Notes under the pieces: generated by a model
Told to the model about the DNA's origin: nothing
What the model saw: only the letters and a program-made list of their open reading frames with translations
The model's database searches: none
Shown here: piece after piece, positions 47,752-56,419 of the stretch
Numbering within the stretch: the first letter of the stretch is position 1
Layout of the letters: each line of letters starts with the position of its first letter
From: Acidobacteriota bacterium
GTDB taxonomy: Bacteria > Acidobacteriota > Terriglobia > UBA7540
Length of the DNA: 64,000 nt
Direction: 5' to 3'
Assembly: GCA_902812415.1 (NCBI GenBank)
Contig: CADDZJ010000005.1
Location: 22,388-86,387 of the forward strand
Translations under genes and position numbers: made by a program

Positions 47752-48729
47752 CTAAGCCGTTGCGCCGAACGATAGCCCGAGCGACCGCGCCACACCCTCA
47801 ATATAACGTCGACCTTCCGCATACTCCTCTGCGGTCTTCAAGTGTTCAAGCATGAGCGGCACATCGTCCGGAAGATTGGCAAGCCCCTCGAGATAGGCTC
47901 TGTAATCAATGTCGCCCCGGCCCGGGATCACTTCCCGCAGGCAGACTTGCACGTACTCTTCCCACTTCAAATCCTTCGCGTGGCAGGAAGCAATCCAGCG
48001 ACCCAATTTCCTGAAGCATTCCCGAATGACGGCGCCGTTATGGTACATCCGCTCCGGGCTGTTCATCACATTGCACACATCCAGATGAACGGCGAATCCC
48101 TTGCGATCCACAGCCCTGATGAGCTTGAGGTAATCATCCGGCCCGGTGGGAAAATTGAACGGCATCATCTCGATGGAAAACCGGGTTCGGGCGGGCTTCA
48201 CCGCGTCGATCAGCTTGCGGCAATTTTCCACCGTTGCGTCAATGAATGTCTGGCTGATGTTCTTCGGATTGGGCCCGAACCATACCTTCGGATCATAGGA
48301 GCCGGCAATATCCACACAACAGCGCGCGCCGAGTTCATCCGCAAGCGCCAGCCGTTCCTGGACGTAAGCCATGTTCTTTGCGCGTTTCCCGGAATCGGGG
48401 TCCATCATATTCACCCAGGCTCCCACTTCGGCGATGACCACATCGCGCGCCGCGAACTCCTTGATGATGGCTCGAATCCGATCTTTATCCGCGAGCTTTA
48501 CATCCGGCGCATAAGCAGCGCGATAACCCAGATTGCGATGCGCCTGCGCCAGTTCCGCTGGATCTTCGGATTTCGTGAAGATCGGACCGCCCAGCCGCAG
48601 GGTTCGTCGCCGCGCCTTTTGACCCGAGCCTTCGCTCGCTCGAGCAACTGTGGCATAAGCAACGGAAAGCGCCGCGCCGCCGCCCGCTTCTTTCAGAAAT
48701 GTCCGCCGGGAAACGGAATTCTCTCTCAT
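47752..48729 (-). CDS. Tat-exported sugar-isomerase-like TIM-barrel protein
   Basis: About 325 residues from ATG 48729, which has AGGAGGTG nine bases upstream; a GTG at 48738 overlaps that site and is unlikely. The N-terminus SVSRRTFLKEAGGG is a twin-arginine signal. The rest resembles xylose-isomerase-like AP endonuclease family barrels: VVIAEVGAWVNMMD, FSIEMMPFNFPTGPDD, VHLDVCNVMNSPERMYH and SCHAKDLKW, with the metal-binding Glu, Asp and His of that fold. An exported epimerase or isomerase of unknown substrate. Confidence 0.85.
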   Translation of the reverse strand: MRENSVSRRTFLKEAGGGAALSVAYATVARASEGSGQKARRRTLRLGGPIFTKSEDPAELAQAHRNLGYRAAYAPDVKLADKDRIRAIIKEFAARDVVIAEVGAWVNMMDPDSGKRAKNMAYVQERLALADELGARCCVDIAGSYDPKVWFGPNPKNISQTFIDATVENCRKLIDAVKPARTRFSIEMMPFNFPTGPDDYLKLIRAVDRKGFAVHLDVCNVMNSPERMYHNGAVIRECFRKLGRWIASCHAKDLKWEEYVQVCLREVIPGRGDIDYRAYLEGLANLPDDVPLMLEHLKTAEEYAEGRRYIEGVARSLGLSFGATA

Positions 48730-48995
48730 CAAGCTCACCTCCTGGGAACAAGATTATCGAGCGGCAAGATGCTGCTGCCCTTTCACGCCGCTTGTGAACA
48801 ACTGCGAGGGAATTATAACCCCAGACTGGAAATCGCAGAGTCATGACGCCGCCAGGTTTTGCTGCTGCCTCCATCCAATCCCCGGCAACTTCTTTTCAAA
48901 ACTCCGCACAGACTAGTGATACAATCCGTCCTTTGTTTGCGCGCGTTTACCAGCCGCAGAACTGGCGTCGCGTTATTTTGAAAAGTGAGGTTTCC

Positions 48996-49937
48996 ATGTT
49001 GCGAAGGTTCCAGTTTCTCATTCTCGCAGGAGTTTTGATTGCTTTCACGCTAATAATACCGGCGTCTGGAGCGCCGGTTTCGCAGCATCTTATTGTCACA
49101 CTCTGGCCTCATGGAGCGCCGGGCGAGACGGGAACCCTCGGGCCGGAACACGACACAACGAAACTCAGCGATGGCTTAGTGGCCGGGAAGCGGATAATCC
49201 GCCTGACGAACGTCAGCAATCCGACGATCACAATCTATAATCCGCCGAAGGACAAAAATACAGGTTCGGCGGTGGTGGTTTTTCCAGGCGGCGGCTATCG
49301 CATTTTGGCTATGGACCTGGAAGGGACGGAAGTCTGCCACTGGCTCAATTCCATCGGAATCACCTGCGTGCTTCTGAAATATCGTGTGCCTTCCCGCCCA
49401 GGAACGCCTCCTTACACAGCCCCCTTGCAGGATGCCCAACGTGCGGTCGGCCTGGTGCGCTATCACGCGAAGAACTGGCATATTGATCCGCATCGCATCG
49501 GCGTGCTGGGCTTTTCCGCAGGCGGCAATCTTGCGGCGGTGCTGAGCAATAACTTTGGGCGACGCACCTACCCGCCTGTGGATGACGCCGATCAAACGAG
49601 TTGCCGGCCCGATTTCGCGCTGCTGATCTATCCGGCTTACCTGGTGGTCAAGAAACAGCAAGGCTACGCGCTGGCGCCAGAACTGAAAGTCACGGCCAAC
49701 ACTCCGCCCACGTTTCTGGTGCAGACTGAAGATGATCCGATTGGCGTCGAAAACAGCCTTTATTACTACATGGCGCTGACCCAGGCGAAGGTTCCCGCGG
49801 AAATGCACCTATACGCCAAAGGAGGCCACGGCTACGGCCTTCGTCCTACGTCAGCCGCAGTCACCACATGGCCCAAGCCCGCCGAAAGATGGCTGCGCGG
49901 TTTGGGCATTTTACGCACAACAGTCGAAGGCGATTGA
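48996..49937 (+). CDS. Exported alpha/beta-hydrolase (esterase/lipase-like)
   Basis: About 313 residues from ATG 48996 (GAGG upstream) with a signal peptide (FLILAGVLIAFTLIIPASG). The oxyanion region is VVFPGGGYRILAMDLEG. The nucleophile Ser is in GVLGFSAGGNLAAVL. The Asp is expected in the QTEDDPIG region and the His is in KGGHGYGL. This is the BD-FAE/acetyl-esterase-like group, often removing acyl decorations from polysaccharides. A longer frame to 48843 lacks signals. It is upstream of a glycosidase-like gene on the same strand. Confidence 0.85.
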   Translation: MLRRFQFLILAGVLIAFTLIIPASGAPVSQHLIVTLWPHGAPGETGTLGPEHDTTKLSDGLVAGKRIIRLTNVSNPTITIYNPPKDKNTGSAVVVFPGGGYRILAMDLEGTEVCHWLNSIGITCVLLKYRVPSRPGTPPYTAPLQDAQRAVGLVRYHAKNWHIDPHRIGVLGFSAGGNLAAVLSNNFGRRTYPPVDDADQTSCRPDFALLIYPAYLVVKKQQGYALAPELKVTANTPPTFLVQTEDDPIGVENSLYYYMALTQAKVPAEMHLYAKGGHGYGLRPTSAAVTTWPKPAERWLRGLGILRTTVEGD

Positions 49938-50060
49938 CTGCCGGTATGCACAACCGGTCCGGCACAACGGCATGCGACTCTGTAGAAGCGGACGGCGCCC
50001 GCCCACGAGCAACCAGGGCGCATGCCATGCGTCCCTACGATTATTGAACGGCAGGAGTCC

Positions 50061-52589
50061 ATGGACCGTCGAAAATTCTTAAAAACCGGCGCAACTTTGG
50101 CCGGGTCTCTTACCTCGTCAGTGCGGTTAAATTCCATTTCCTCGGAGACGTACGCAAAAAGCGCAACTCCTCTATCCGGGCGAAATGCCTCGGCTGAAGC
50201 TGAAGAGCTTCTCAATCTGACTAAAGCAGTCATTGTTGCGCCTCCCGGCCTGACGAGCCGCGAAGAAAAGGCCATCGCTTTGCTTGTCGAAGAAGTTGAA
50301 AAACGCACCGGAATCCACTGGCCGGTGATTCATACGTTCCCACGCTCATCGCAGCCTATCATCACCCTTGGGACAGCCGACCATTTTGAGTCGATGCGAA
50401 TGAAACTTCCCCTCCCCAAGCCGGAAGCCCTTGTACCGGAGGGGTATATCTTGAGCGCAGAATCTACGAAAGAACATGTTTCGGTATCGATTGCGGGCGC
50501 TGATGGGCGAGGGGTTTTGTTTGGCGTCGGAGGATTATTACGCGCTCTGCGTATGGAGGCGGGCAGTGTCTCCATTCCGAATCAGCTCAGAATCCGCACC
50601 CGTCCGAAATATCCTCTGCGCGGACATCAGCTCGGCTATCGGCCCAAAACGAACTCCTACGATGGCTGGACCCTGGCGATGTGGGAACAATATATCCGCG
50701 ATCTGGCGGTGTTCGGGACGAACGCGATTGAGCTGATCCCTCCCCGCTCTGACGATCAGCCGAGCAGCCCTCACTTCTGGCTCCCACCGCAGCGGATGAT
50801 GGTTGAAATGTCGCGCCTTGCGGATAAGTACGGCCTGGATGTCTGGATCTGGTATCCGGCCATGGATCAGGACTATTCAAACCCGCAGACAGTGGAATTC
50901 TCGCTGAACGAATGGGGCGCTGTCTTCAAAGCTTTGCCGCGCATTGATGCCGTGTTTGTGCCCGGAGGCGATCCAGGCCGCACAGCGCCGCAAATCTTGT
51001 TCCCGCTGCTCGAAAAGCAAGCCCGCAACTTGCGTCAGCATCATCCCAAAGCGCAGATGTGGACCTCGCCTCAAGGCTTCGACGCCGCATGGATGAATCA
51101 ATTCCTCAGCCTGGTCGGCCGCCGCCCCGCCTGGCTTACGGGCATCGTTTATGGACCGCAGAATCCCGTAGACCTGCCCGCTTTAAGGAAGCAGATTCCA
51201 CAACAATATCCCATCCGGCTCTATCCCGACATCACTCACAGCGTGCAGTGCCAGTTCCCGGTCCCGGATTGGGATTTGGCCTTTGCGCTTACCGAAGGCC
51301 GGGAAGTGATTAATCCGCGCCCGGAAGGATATGCCAACATTCTTCGGCTCGATCTGCCCCATTCCATCGGCTTCATCAGTTACTCCGAAGGCTGCAACGA
51401 CGATGTCAATAAGATCGTCTCGAGCTGTATTGCCTGGAATCCTGAAGCCCGCGTCATTGACATTCTGCGCGACTACAGCCGGTATTTTATCGGAGAGCAT
51501 AGTGCCGACAACTTCGCGCAAGGGTTAGCGAGCCTAGAAAGGAACTGGCGCGGGCCGTTGCTTGCGAATGAATCCGTCGAAACCACGTTCTCTCAGTTCC
51601 GAACTCTTGAAGCTCAGGCTTCTCCTCACGATCTTTTGAAGTGGCGACTGCAACAGGCTCTTTATCGGGCTTATTACGATGCTTACGCACGCAGCAGATT
51701 GATCCATGAGACAGACCTGGAAAATCAGGCTCGGAGCGTACTGAGCCAGGTGTGGCGCATTGGCTGGCAACCCACGGCTGAGGACCCCAAGGCTTATTCT
51801 GACGCGCCCGATCCTTCCATTATTCTCAACGAGGCGATTCAAATTCTGAAAAGAGCTGCCACCGCGCCAGTAGCGCAAGACCTGAGAGCTCGGATTCTGG
51901 AATTGGGCGAAGCTCTCTATCAAAGCATTCGCATGCAGCTTGCTGTCGAGCGCTACAAGGCGGAGGCCGTTTCGCGCGGCGCGAATCTGGATACTCTGGA
52001 TGCTCCGCTCACCAGCGGCCCCTGGCTCATGCGGCGCCTTGAAGCTATCTCCGCGATGTCTTCCAAAACAGACCAGCTTCGAGCCATTGAGGAACTACTG
52101 AATCGCACCAATCCCGGTCCCGGCGGTTTCTACGACAACCTAGGAAGCTTATCCGATGGCTCGCGTCTTGACCGAGGAGCAGGCGGCTTGCGCGATCCTG
52201 AGTTCCGGACCTCCGCTCATGTTGGCTTCGCTTATCCGGACCCGTTCGGCGACCGCGCCCCGATGGCCTGGAAGCGCTGGGCTGAGTCACTTTATGATGC
52301 GGCCTTAAAGATGCATTATCCGGTCCTGGACCCGCAGGCGCATTACCAAGTGCGAGTGGTATACAGCGGAGATCAACCGCACAGAAAGATTCGCCTTGCC
52401 TGTGGGAGCGGCGAGGAAATCCATCCCTTCATTCAAAAACCGTGGCCCCCGAAGCCTCTTGAATTTGACGTCCCGCCTGCAGCTACAGCGCATGGGGAAC
52501 TGACCTTGATCTGGAGCCGCGAGCCCGGACTGGGAGGAAACGGCCGGGGCTGCCAGGTTTCTGAAGTGTGGCTGATCAAGAAAGTATGA
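50061..52589 (+). CDS. Exported glycoside-hydrolase-like protein
   Basis: 842 residues from ATG 50061 (AGGAG upstream), with a Tat-type N-terminus MDRRKFLKTGATLAG. Residues about 45-180 look like the N-terminal alpha/beta domain shared by GH20- and GH67-type enzymes (PIITLGTADHFESM, GYILSAESTKEHVSVSIAG). A TIM-barrel-like region follows (PLRGHQLGYRPKTNSYDG, YGLDVWIWYPAMDQDY). The C-terminus is beta-rich. Catalytic acids cannot be assigned confidently. It may act on uronic-acid or amino-sugar oligosaccharides; the family is inferred, not proven. Confidence 0.7.
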   Translation: MDRRKFLKTGATLAGSLTSSVRLNSISSETYAKSATPLSGRNASAEAEELLNLTKAVIVAPPGLTSREEKAIALLVEEVEKRTGIHWPVIHTFPRSSQPIITLGTADHFESMRMKLPLPKPEALVPEGYILSAESTKEHVSVSIAGADGRGVLFGVGGLLRALRMEAGSVSIPNQLRIRTRPKYPLRGHQLGYRPKTNSYDGWTLAMWEQYIRDLAVFGTNAIELIPPRSDDQPSSPHFWLPPQRMMVEMSRLADKYGLDVWIWYPAMDQDYSNPQTVEFSLNEWGAVFKALPRIDAVFVPGGDPGRTAPQILFPLLEKQARNLRQHHPKAQMWTSPQGFDAAWMNQFLSLVGRRPAWLTGIVYGPQNPVDLPALRKQIPQQYPIRLYPDITHSVQCQFPVPDWDLAFALTEGREVINPRPEGYANILRLDLPHSIGFISYSEGCNDDVNKIVSSCIAWNPEARVIDILRDYSRYFIGEHSADNFAQGLASLERNWRGPLLANESVETTFSQFRTLEAQASPHDLLKWRLQQALYRAYYDAYARSRLIHETDLENQARSVLSQVWRIGWQPTAEDPKAYSDAPDPSIILNEAIQILKRAATAPVAQDLRARILELGEALYQSIRMQLAVERYKAEAVSRGANLDTLDAPLTSGPWLMRRLEAISAMSSKTDQLRAIEELLNRTNPGPGGFYDNLGSLSDGSRLDRGAGGLRDPEFRTSAHVGFAYPDPFGDRAPMAWKRWAESLYDAALKMHYPVLDPQAHYQVRVVYSGDQPHRKIRLACGSGEEIHPFIQKPWPPKPLEFDVPPAATAHGELTLIWSREPGLGGNGRGCQVSEVWLIKKV

Positions 52590-52680
52590 CGGCGCTCTGA
52601 CTGTGGTTCCCTGCTTGCGGCACTGAGGTAAACTTGAGAAAGACGCTGGAGAGCATCCATGAATTGAAGAGGTTGCTGCT

Positions 52681-52806
52681 TAATGAGACCTGCAAATTAC
52701 AGTGACAATAATTTCTGTAGCGGCGCTGTCCTCAGCGCCGAAAAATGACCGGTGGGGACACCGGCCCTACAGCGGAGGTTGTCACTGTAATTTGCAGTCA
52801 TCAATA
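52681..52806. repeat. REPIN-like 126-bp palindromic element, copy 1
   Basis: Terminal inverted repeats TGCAAATTACAGTGACAA (52691-52708) and TTGTCACTGTAATTTGCA (52779-52796) are perfect. Inside, TGTAG...CTACA encloses two perfect hairpins: CGGCGCTG-TCCT-CAGCGCCG (52721-52740) and CCGGTG-GGGA-CACCGG (52749-52764). The two halves are inverted copies of one REP-like unit. Confidence 0.85.
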
Positions 52807-52819
52807 GAGGTGTTCAGAA

Positions 52820-53926
52820 ATGATTCACGCACGAATCGGCATGGAAAGCGCAGGGATGGAAGATGGAACACGACACGACATTGATCCCCGGGGAAAAGCA
52901 AGCAAACGCATCTGGTTGATGACCTTGCTCGCCGCTGCGATGACAATCGCTTTCACGCCGCGCTCGGCCACGGCGAAGGCCAAGAAATCGGAGCTGCCGT
53001 ACGTCACCATCGACCATCCGCAATTCATCCCAGCCTCGCAGGCCACTTTCCTCTCTCCGTCCGATATCCTGATCGGCGTGACCGACGGCAAAACCGCCAA
53101 GGCTTATCCGGCGGCGATCCTGGCGCAGCACGGCGTTGTGCAGGACCAGATGGCTGATGGGCCCATCGCGGTCACGTGGTGATCGTACTGCAACACGGCC
53201 CTCGTGTTCAGGGCCGCCGCGCGGGGCAAGGCTCTTATCTTCGATACCGACGGCTTGATTGGCGGCAATGAAGTATTCAAGGACCGCGAGACCGGCAGCC
53301 GCTGGCAGCAATCGTCGCTTGAAGCCCTTTCCGGGCCGCTCCAGGGCGCTCATCTGGCGCTCTATCCTTTTCTACTGACCACCTGGGGCGAATGGCGCAA
53401 GCAGCACCCGAACACCCTGGTGCTGAAGCCTCTGCCGGGATACGCGGACCGATTGGCAACCATGAACAAGATCATCCGCCAGGGCGTAGTGGGGCTGGCG
53501 GGTCCGGCGCCGAAGGGCGCTTTCAGCCACGACAGTCGGCTGCGCCCGAGGGACACGATCGTGGGACTTGAGACGGGCGGCGAGACGAAGGCGTACCCGA
53601 TGTCCGCGCTCGAACGCGCGCATGTGGTGAACGACACGGTGGGAACCACGCCCGTCTTGATTGTGCATCAGTCGGCTTCGGACACCACCACGGCGTTTGT
53701 CGCGCAGGTGCATGGCAGAAGGCTGAAGTTTCGGGCTGCCGATCCCAAGGCGGATCGGCTCGTCGATCTGGAAACTCACTCGACGTGGAACGCGTACGGC
53801 GTCTGCGTCGCCGGGCGCATGAAGGGGACTCGATTGAAACCGCTGATTCTCGAGCCGGAATTCTGGTTCGCCTGGTCGGAGTTCCACCCGCAGACGCTTC
53901 TATACCGTTCAGAAGCTGCGCGTTAA
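52820..53926 (+). CDS. Exported DUF3179 protein, probable selenoprotein (in-frame UGA)
   Basis: The frame 52820-53926 is continuous except for TGA at 53180-53182, codon 121. DUF3179 proteins have a conserved TYCPLC-like motif there; here it reads VTW-U-SYCNTALVF, so the UGA replaces the first Cys and leaves a U-x-x-C pair. A 7-bp hairpin CGGCCCT-CGTGTTC-AGGGCCG (53196-53216) begins 14 bases after the UGA, where a bacterial SECIS element lies. Both halves match one family, with no frameshift. The N-terminus has a signal-like segment (MTLLAAAMTIAFTPRSATA). A sequencing or nonsense error is the alternative. The 368-residue product is probably periplasmic; function unknown. Confidence 0.8.
53196..53216 (+). 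promoter_or_regulatory. Candidate bacterial SECIS hairpin
   Basis: CGGCCCT and AGGGCCG form a perfect 7-bp stem around CGTGTTC, starting 14 bases after the in-frame TGA. Position and size fit a SelB-binding SECIS element; the apical-loop consensus is loose, so this is suggestive only. Confidence 0.55.
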
Positions 53927-54027
53927 CCTTTGACCCGCGACACGCGCACGATTTGCGCGCTGCAATCTGGGCGCGCAGAGATTAAGCTGCGCGGATCGTG
54001 ACGGCCTTGCGAAAGGAGAATTCGAAC

Positions 54028-54495
54028 GTGGTAACTCGACGCGAAATGAACAGCGCACTGGCTCTCACGCTGGCCGCTCTCTTTTCGGAAGGCCCTGCCC
54101 CCGCTCTTTTGCGGGCAGAGTCGCCGCTGGCTCAACCGAATGCCCAAAGCGACATGCGGAACATGGCATCGGTTGCAGCTCAGACCTTGATGCAGGAACC
54201 TCTGGCTGAAATGCCCAATCCTGAGGTGACGGTGATCACGCTCACCGTCGCTCCCGGCGCTATCTCTCCGCCGCACAAACATACCGGCCCGGTTTTCGCC
54301 TATCTGCTGGAAGGCGAGATTGAGAATCAGGTCGACCCTGATCCGCCCCGGAGATACAAAGCGGGCGAGTTCTTCTACGAACCTCCTATGCACGTGCACC
54401 GTTCTCTGCGGAACCTGAGCGGCACGAAGCCCGCCAAGCTTCTGATTTTTGAGGTCGGAGAAAAGGGAAAGCCGTTCACAATCGGCGCGAAATAA
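54028..54495 (+). CDS. Exported cupin-domain protein
   Basis: About 155 residues from GTG 54028, chosen because AGGAG lies nine bases before it; a GTG at 53998 is also in frame. The N-terminus VVTRREMNSALALTLAAL looks like a signal peptide, possibly Tat. The cupin motifs are PPHKHTGPVFAYLLEGE (two His, one Glu) and the second His motif PPMHVHRSLRNLS. A single metal-binding cupin barrel, possibly sugar- or quercetinase-like. It follows the selenoprotein on the same strand after about 100 bases. Confidence 0.8.
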   Translation: MVTRREMNSALALTLAALFSEGPAPALLRAESPLAQPNAQSDMRNMASVAAQTLMQEPLAEMPNPEVTVITLTVAPGAISPPHKHTGPVFAYLLEGEIENQVDPDPPRRYKAGEFFYEPPMHVHRSLRNLSGTKPAKLLIFEVGEKGKPFTIGAK

Positions 54496-54550
54496 CAGCG
54501 CCTGACCGTCGCCTGCCATTCCCGCTGCGACAGAAAAAAACCGAGTACTC

Positions 54551-54582
54551 AAAACCCGCGCGGACCTGCAAACAGGTCCGCG
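54551..54582 (-). terminator. Candidate terminator of the SDR/SIS gene pair
   Basis: A perfect 10-bp stem CGCGGACCTG/CAGGTCCGCG with a 4-base loop (54559-54582), followed on the minus strand by CGGGTTTT and, further on, a run of seven T. It lies just beyond the stop of the SDR gene. The gap between stem and T-run makes it weak. Confidence 0.5.
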
Positions 54583-54638
54583 TCACGCTCGCTCGAGTCC
54601 GCCAGAAAGATCGAGTGTCCTTTACATCATTCTGGTTC

Positions 54639-55424
54639 CTACAAACCGGCTGACCATCCGGCGTCGAGCGGCAGAATTGCGCCGGTCATCAGCCGGGATT
54701 CATCCGAAGCCAGAAAGAGCGCCGCGGCGGCGACATCGGCCGCCGAGCCCAGCCCGCCGATCAGTCTCTGCCGCTCCCTGACGTAGCGCATCACTTCCCG
54801 CTGGCGTTTCGCTTTTACTGCCAGCGGAGTTTCAATCAATCCCGGACAGACGGCATTCACGCGCACGCCCTGGGCCGCATAGTATGCGGCCATCGCGCGC
54901 GTGAGGCTCACCATGGCGCCTTTGCTCGCGGCGTAAGCGTGGGAGGTGAAATGCTTTTCGCAGCCCACCAGCGCCAGAACCGACGACATATTGATGACGG
55001 CGCCTCCGCCCGAACGTGCCATCTCCGGGATGGCATAGCGGCAGCACAGGAATACGCTTTTCAGGTTCACGCGCAGAATCTTGTCCCACGAATCTTCCCG
55101 GGATTCCGTCACCGGCCCGTCGCCGTGCGCGCTTCCGCCAATTCCCGCATTGTTGACGAGAATGTCGATGCGCCTGAAATGCCGAACGGCGGCGGCAACC
55201 AATCGCTTCGCAACCTTCGGCGCCGAAACATCCCCGGCCACCAACGCGGCGTGAGCGCCAGATTTGCGGACCAACTCACACGCGGCCTCGCCAGTCGCCC
55301 GGTTTAAATCGTTCAAGACCAGCCGGGCGCCCTCGCGGGCGAACAGCTCCGCAATCGCGCGGCCAATCCCCTGGCCGGCGCCGGTCACAATCGCCACCTT
55401 GCCTTCAAGCCGCATGGTCGTCAC
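54639..55424 (-). CDS. Short-chain dehydrogenase/reductase
   Basis: 261 residues, classical SDR. The nucleotide-binding motif is VTGAGQGIG, NNAG follows (ILVNNAGIGG), the catalytic Ser is in INMSSVLAL and YxxxK is YAASK. The acidic residue after beta-2 (LNDLN) suggests NAD preference. The GTG at 55424 or ATG at 55415 may start it. It follows the SIS-domain gene by three bases and is last in a minus-strand set with FGGY kinase and GntR, so it probably oxidises a sugar or polyol intermediate. Confidence 0.92.
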   Translation of the reverse strand: MTTMRLEGKVAIVTGAGQGIGRAIAELFAREGARLVLNDLNRATGEAACELVRKSGAHAALVAGDVSAPKVAKRLVAAAVRHFRRIDILVNNAGIGGSAHGDGPVTESREDSWDKILRVNLKSVFLCCRYAIPEMARSGGGAVINMSSVLALVGCEKHFTSHAYAASKGAMVSLTRAMAAYYAAQGVRVNAVCPGLIETPLAVKAKRQREVMRYVRERQRLIGGLGSAADVAAAALFLASDESRLMTGAILPLDAGWSAGL

Positions 55425-55427
55425 GCT

Positions 55428-56192
55428 TTAAAGCCGCCGCGTCCGGCGTCGAAACTCTTTGTAATACTCTTCGATGTTGCGCTGCGACTCGTCTTCATTC
55501 TCCACAAAGTGAGGACTCGCCAGGATCAGCGGCTTGCGCCCCATCTTTACCAGGCGTTCCGCCACCATCGCGTTCAATGTCTGCACGATGGTGATGACCG
55601 CCAGCGACGAGGTTGAGGACGTGGGATAGTCGCATCCTTCCACCCGGATGCTCGCATCGCCGGGCGGCGTGCAGTTATCGATGACGAAATCGGCGACTTC
55701 GGCCAGCTTCTTTCCCGACGGATGCCGGGAAACCGTGCTCGCCTGATGCGCGAGCGAAGTGATGGCCACCACCGGCATGCCGCGTTTCTTCGCTCCCAGG
55801 GCCATCTCCAGGGCCACGTGATTGATGCCCGTGCTCGAGATCACAACGAAGCAATCGTTCGGGCCAAACTCAAAATTCTGGAGCACCGCTTCCGCATAAC
55901 CGCTCACCCGCTCCAGGAAAAGCGCCTGCCGCAATCCCGAAGCGCCCACCACGTTCGTATAGTAGGTGACCGGCAGCTCCACAATGGGATGGAAGCCCAC
56001 GATGCTGCCAATGCGGGGAAAAGTTTCCTGAACCCCCATGGCGGAATGGCCTGCGCCCCAAAGATGCACCAGGCCGTCCGCCGCGATCGAGCGCGCGTAA
56101 AGATCAGCGACCCGGCGTAGATTTTCGGCCTGCGTCCTTTCGATCTTGTCGATGATTTCTCGCGCCACGGCAAAGAATCGCATCTCATCCAT
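55428..56192 (-). CDS. SIS-domain sugar phosphate isomerase-like protein (UPF0309-like)
   Basis: 254 residues. A SIS fold is suggested by LVHLWGAGHSAMGVQETFPR near the start and FVVISSTGINHVALEMALGA in the middle. The nearest-looking family is UPF0309, with the segment PIVELPVTYYTNVVGASGLRQ. SIS domains bind sugar phosphates in isomerases or regulators; the presence of a kinase and an SDR in the same set suggests an enzyme in the pathway. The start at 56192 has AGGGAG 13 bases upstream. Confidence 0.85.
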   Translation of the reverse strand: MDEMRFFAVAREIIDKIERTQAENLRRVADLYARSIAADGLVHLWGAGHSAMGVQETFPRIGSIVGFHPIVELPVTYYTNVVGASGLRQALFLERVSGYAEAVLQNFEFGPNDCFVVISSTGINHVALEMALGAKKRGMPVVAITSLAHQASTVSRHPSGKKLAEVADFVIDNCTPPGDASIRVEGCDYPTSSTSSLAVITIVQTLNAMVAERLVKMGRKPLILASPHFVENEDESQRNIEEYYKEFRRRTRRL

Positions 56193-56293
56193 TCAGCATT
56201 TTCTCCCTGATACGGCATTCCAAATCCGAAACTCTTCCACGATCACGCGGGATTGGCCTTGATGCAGAAAATCTTCAAGGCCGGGACTTCCAC

Positions 56294-56419
56294 TATTGAG
56301 GACTGCAAATTACAGCGACAGTATTTCCTGTAGCGGCGCTGTCCTCAGCGCCGAAAAATGGCCGGTGGGGACACCGGCCCTACAGCAGAGGTTGTCGCTG
56401 TAATTTGCAGTCCTCAATA
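56294..56419. repeat. REPIN-like 126-bp palindromic element, copy 2
   Basis: 27-bp perfect terminal inverted repeats (56294-56320 and 56393-56419, TATTGAGGACTGC...). The interior has the same two hairpins as copy 1: CGGCGCTG-TCCT-CAGCGCCG and CCGGTG-GGGA-CACCGG. Compared with copy 1 the arm bases GTGAC/GTCAC became GCGAC/GTCGC, a change on both sides that keeps pairing. The right end supplies the TGA stop of the FGGY kinase. Confidence 0.9.

Noticed and set aside
52820..53926. Two separate genes (52820-53182 and 53204-53926)
   Set aside because: The frame is the same, the second half has no start signals and the DUF3179 domain spans the TGA; one Sec-containing gene explains all.
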